Assembly (NCBI GenBank): GCA_946480685.1
Contig: CAMLLI010000151.1
Span: 1 to 8,138 of the forward strand
Source: an uncultured Flammeovirgaceae bacterium
GTDB taxonomy: Bacteria; Bacteroidota; Bacteroidia; Cytophagales; Cyclobacteriaceae
DNA length: 8,138 nucleotides
Reading direction: 5' to 3'
Shown here: piece by piece, positions 5,863-8,138 of the stretch
How positions within the stretch are numbered: the first letter of the stretch is position 1
Layout: the number at the start of each line of letters is the position of its first letter
Notes under the pieces: generated by a model
What the model saw: only the letters and a program-made list of their open reading frames with translations
The model's database searches: none
Told to the model about the DNA's origin: nothing
Program-made: the position numbers and the translations under genes

Positions 5863-6603
5863 CTAAAATATATAGCGTAATCCAACACCGCCTTCGGCCC
5901 GGCTCCATCCCGGATCGAGTTGTACATCGGTAAAATACTCAAGTTCCATAAAGGCCGATATCGGCAATTGAAAGTATGAGTACTCAATACCAATCACCGC
6001 CTGTGGCCCTTGTGTAAAACGCGATACGGTAAAGTTACCGATCGTGTTCGTACCATTCGGATTGGTAATATCAGTTTCTTCATATATATAATCATACCTG
6101 ATCTTGGAGTACTTCCATTCCCAGCCGGCACCTACATAGAACTGAAGACCTTGTGAAATTATTTTAGCATCGATGTGATAAAGTAGTTTTAATTCACCGA
6201 TGAAATCTGATTTTACAGAATGCGTGAGGTAACGTACAGATGCTCCCTGCGAGAGGGTGTCTTGCCGGTATGATGTAAAGCGTTCGCGAAAATATCGGTT
6301 GTATAAACCACTGGCGGGTTTACCAATATCGGCTGCAATAGCAAAATTTTTATTGGCGTAATACTTATAGGTGAAGGCAAACGGATCGCCAAATTTCACC
6401 CCAATACCGTGATATGGATATTTACTCTTGTCGAATACAGGACAGACTATTTTAGCCTTGTTGCCCCGAACACGCGCACCGTTGCTATAGCGCTCGCGGG
6501 TATACATACTCTTCCCTCTGTTCTGTGCGTGCAACGTTTCCGTAACCGTGCAGGCAACAAGCAGGCAAAAAATGGATAGAGCTATAGTGTTTTTGAAAAG
6601 CAT
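5863..6603 (-). CDS. Outer-membrane beta-barrel-type protein (paralogue 1)
   Basis: 246 residues, family not recognised. The N-terminus is a hydrophobic export signal with two possible endings: a lipobox LVAC (Cys18), or signal peptidase I cleavage after LHA (26/27). A basic linker follows (about 28-62, with one Cys54), absent from the shorter paralogue downstream. The remainder (65-246) has barrel-like alternating strands, many aromatics, and ends in GLRYIF, a barrel-type terminal Phe. Shared blocks with the paralogue are GIGVKFGDPFAFTYKYY (66-82), QFYVGAGWEW (154-163) and VIGIEYSYFQLPISAFMELE (203-222). It lies 57 bases downstream of the minus-strand ABC gene and 21 bases upstream of its paralogue, so all three could be one operon. 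However, a -7-like element and a hairpin right before its ATG allow separate control. Role unknown; a surface or outer-membrane function is inferred. Confidence 0.8.
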   Translation of the reverse strand: MLFKNTIALSIFCLLVACTVTETLHAQNRGKSMYTRERYSNGARVRGNKAKIVCPVFDKSKYPYHGIGVKFGDPFAFTYKYYANKNFAIAADIGKPASGLYNRYFRERFTSYRQDTLSQGASVRYLTHSVKSDFIGELKLLYHIDAKIISQGLQFYVGAGWEWKYSKIRYDYIYEETDITNPNGTNTIGNFTVSRFTQGPQAVIGIEYSYFQLPISAFMELEYFTDVQLDPGWSRAEGGVGLRYIF

Positions 6604-6604
6604 T

Positions 6605-6629
6605 ACGGCAAATATAACTGTTTTGCCGT
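6605..6629 (-). promoter_or_regulatory. 8-bp inverted repeat overlapping a candidate -7 element
   Basis: ACGGCAAA (6605-6612) and TTTGCCGT (6622-6629) are perfect inverted repeats around a 9-base spacer, one base before the ATG of the gene ending at 5863. On the minus strand its second arm contains TATATTTG (6609-6616), an exact TAnnTTTG match. The nearest TTTG upstream (6644-6647) is 27 bases away, which is long for a -33 element. It could be an operator on a near-leaderless promoter, or an RNA hairpin hiding the start region. There is no T-run after it, so it is not a terminator. Confidence 0.4.
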
Positions 6630-6660
6630 GTACACATAAAATACAAAGTCGAAGGGTGCA

Positions 6661-8138
6661 TCAAACAAACTCTTTATACTGCATCTTGTGGAGTTGGGCG
6701 TAATACCCCTCCTGCAGCAGCAGCTCATCGTGGCGGCCAATTTCTTTTATCTCGCCATGATCGAGCACAATGATCTTATCCGCTTTCTGGATGGTAGATA
6801 ACCGGTGTGCTATAACGATAGACGTTCGGCCGCTCATCATTTTTACAATAGCTTGCTGAATGAGTTCCTCCGTTTCACTGTCAACAGACGAAGTGGCTTC
6901 ATCCAACACTAATATTTTTGGATTGAATACCATAGCCCGGATGAAGGATATAAGTTGACGTTGTCCCACAGATAACGTGGCACCTCGCTCCATAACATTA
7001 TAAGAAAGTTTACCAGGAAGACGTTCAATGAACTTGCGTGCACCCACCAGGTCTGCAGCATGCCATACCATCTCTTCGGTTACTTCCGGGTTGCCTAGCG
7101 TAATGTTGTTTAAGATGGTATCGGAGAAGAGAAATACATCCTGCAGTACTACCCCTATATTTTTGCGCAGTGTTCCAAGTTCGTATTGCTTGAGGTCACG
7201 GCCATCTACCTGAATAGATCCTTTGTTGATTTCGTAAAAGCGATTCAACAGGTTAATGATGGATGATTTACCGGCACCTGTAGCGCCCACTAATGCCACC
7301 GTCTCTCCCGGACGAATGTGGAGGTTAATATCTTTCAATACATAATCAGGCTCATTATAGGCGAACCATACGTGATCGAATTTTACATCTCCCTGAATGT
7401 GTTCCGGTATATATTTACCATCTTCCTGAACATGTTCTTTTTCATCCAGCAAATTCATTATACGCGATGAACTTACTATACCCATTTGCAGGGTATTGTA
7501 CCGATCGGCAATCATACGAATGGGGCGGAAGAACATCTGCACGTACATGATAAAGGCAATGAGCTTACCAATCGTTATACCCGTTTCTTCATAGTGAATT
7601 ATACCTTTGGCACCATACCATACCAACAGACCTATACCGGCAGCTGCTATGATCTCGGCAACGGGATAGTATATAGAGTAATACAGTACCGACCGCAGGT
7701 TTGACTGCTTATGTTCTTCATTGATCTCTTTGAATTTTTCGAATTCTCTTTTTTCACTCCCGAAGATCTGCACGATGTTCATGCCGGTAATGTGTTCCTG
7801 CACAAAGGTGTTGAGGTTAGCTACAGCATTGCGTACTTCGTTAAAAGCTACCTTGATCTTCTCTTTGAAAACATAGGTACTGATAAGCAGTAGGGGTAAC
7901 GTTGACAGACTAAGCAACGCCAGTCGCCAATCCTGGTAGAACATAAATCCAAGAATAAAAATAATCTGCAACAGATCGCCAGCCATTGCAGCAAGACCTT
8001 CGCTGAAAACATCGGCCAGTGTCTCAACATCCGATATAGTGCGTGTAACAAGGCGGCCAATAGGAGTCTTGTCAAAAAACTTTAACCGCAGGCTTATGAT
8101 GTGCTGGTATAGTTTCATGCGTATATCGCGGATCACCT
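6661..8138 (-). CDS. ABC exporter half-transporter, subunit with degenerate signature (TM288-like), 5' end missing
   Basis: 491 residues visible up to the stop at 6661. The reading frame runs off the right edge without a plausible start: the codon at 8134-8136 is GTG, but it falls inside the conserved membrane domain, so about 100 N-terminal residues and the first two membrane helices are missing. Counting from that Val: the FFDKTPIGRLVTR coupling region (20-32), membrane segments near 46-67, 70-90, 150-175 and 190-210, Walker A GATGAGKSS (284-292), Q-loop Gln332, signature LSVGQ (388-392), Walker B ILVLDE (408-413) with the catalytic Glu413, and H-loop His444. Val replaces the first Gly of LSGGQ, much like LSQGQ in TM288. 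The ATPase site is otherwise complete. The subunit therefore complements the plus-strand half-transporter and should form a heterodimer with it. The two paralogous outer-membrane-type genes follow on the same strand. Substrate unknown. Confidence 0.93.
   Translation of the reverse strand, partial: VIRDIRMKLYQHIISLRLKFFDKTPIGRLVTRTISDVETLADVFSEGLAAMAGDLLQIIFILGFMFYQDWRLALLSLSTLPLLLISTYVFKEKIKVAFNEVRNAVANLNTFVQEHITGMNIVQIFGSEKREFEKFKEINEEHKQSNLRSVLYYSIYYPVAEIIAAAGIGLLVWYGAKGIIHYEETGITIGKLIAFIMYVQMFFRPIRMIADRYNTLQMGIVSSSRIMNLLDEKEHVQEDGKYIPEHIQGDVKFDHVWFAYNEPDYVLKDINLHIRPGETVALVGATGAGKSSIINLLNRFYEINKGSIQVDGRDLKQYELGTLRKNIGVVLQDVFLFSDTILNNITLGNPEVTEEMVWHAADLVGARKFIERLPGKLSYNVMERGATLSVGQRQLISFIRAMVFNPKILVLDEATSSVDSETEELIQQAIVKMMSGRTSIVIAHRLSTIQKADKIIVLDHGEIKEIGRHDELLLQEGYYAQLHKMQYKEFV

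Noticed and set aside
6961..6975. LSVGQ as evidence of a dead ABC protein or sequencing error
   Set aside because: The rest of the ATPase domain is intact and the change matches the degenerate-site pattern of heterodimeric exporters.
8134..8136. GTG as start of the minus-strand ABC gene
   Set aside because: It lies inside the conserved membrane domain, and about 100 upstream residues with two helices would be missing; the gene is simply cut by the window edge.

Overview
The window looks like chromosomal DNA of a Bacteroidota bacterium, probably Cytophagales-like. This rests on several independent signs: promoter candidates of the TAnnTTTG type, starts without Shine-Dalgarno sequences, a greatly elongated NusB, a DUF1573 lipoprotein next to nusB, and small secreted beta-barrel-type proteins ending in an aromatic residue. 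The taxonomic call is inference; no rRNA or tRNA gene is present.

Left part (1-3177). The first 64 bases hold the last 20 codons of a plus-strand membrane-protein gene, whose stop overlaps the stop of a minus-strand LD-carboxypeptidase gene (family S66). Upstream of that, all on the minus strand, lies nusB - ytxH-like - DUF1573 lipoprotein, read from 3177 down to 1085. This cluster has a good promoter candidate in front of nusB, a second in front of the YtxH-like gene, and a strong intrinsic terminator (1018-1055) that separates it from the carboxypeptidase gene.

Middle and right part (3178-8138). A 235-base divergent intergenic region carries promoter candidates for both directions and short TAACGGA-type direct repeats. 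It leads into a plus-strand ABC exporter half-transporter (3413-5203). Converging on it from the right edge are a second ABC exporter half-transporter (6661-8138, start beyond the window) and two small paralogous outer-membrane-type proteins (5863-6603 and 5263-5841).

How the genes fit together. The two ABC half-transporters have complementary defects: one has Asp in place of the Walker B catalytic Glu with an intact LSGGQ, the other has an intact Glu but LSVGQ in the signature. In a heterodimer both defects fall in the same ATP site, as in TM287/TM288-type exporters. They therefore probably form one heterodimeric exporter encoded by convergent genes, with a duplicated pair of envelope proteins between them. 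The left cluster is ordinary housekeeping (rRNA antitermination, murein recycling, small envelope proteins). I see no mobile element, CRISPR array, RNA gene or defence system, and no clearly new system. The split exporter with its enclosed paralogue pair is the most interesting arrangement here.
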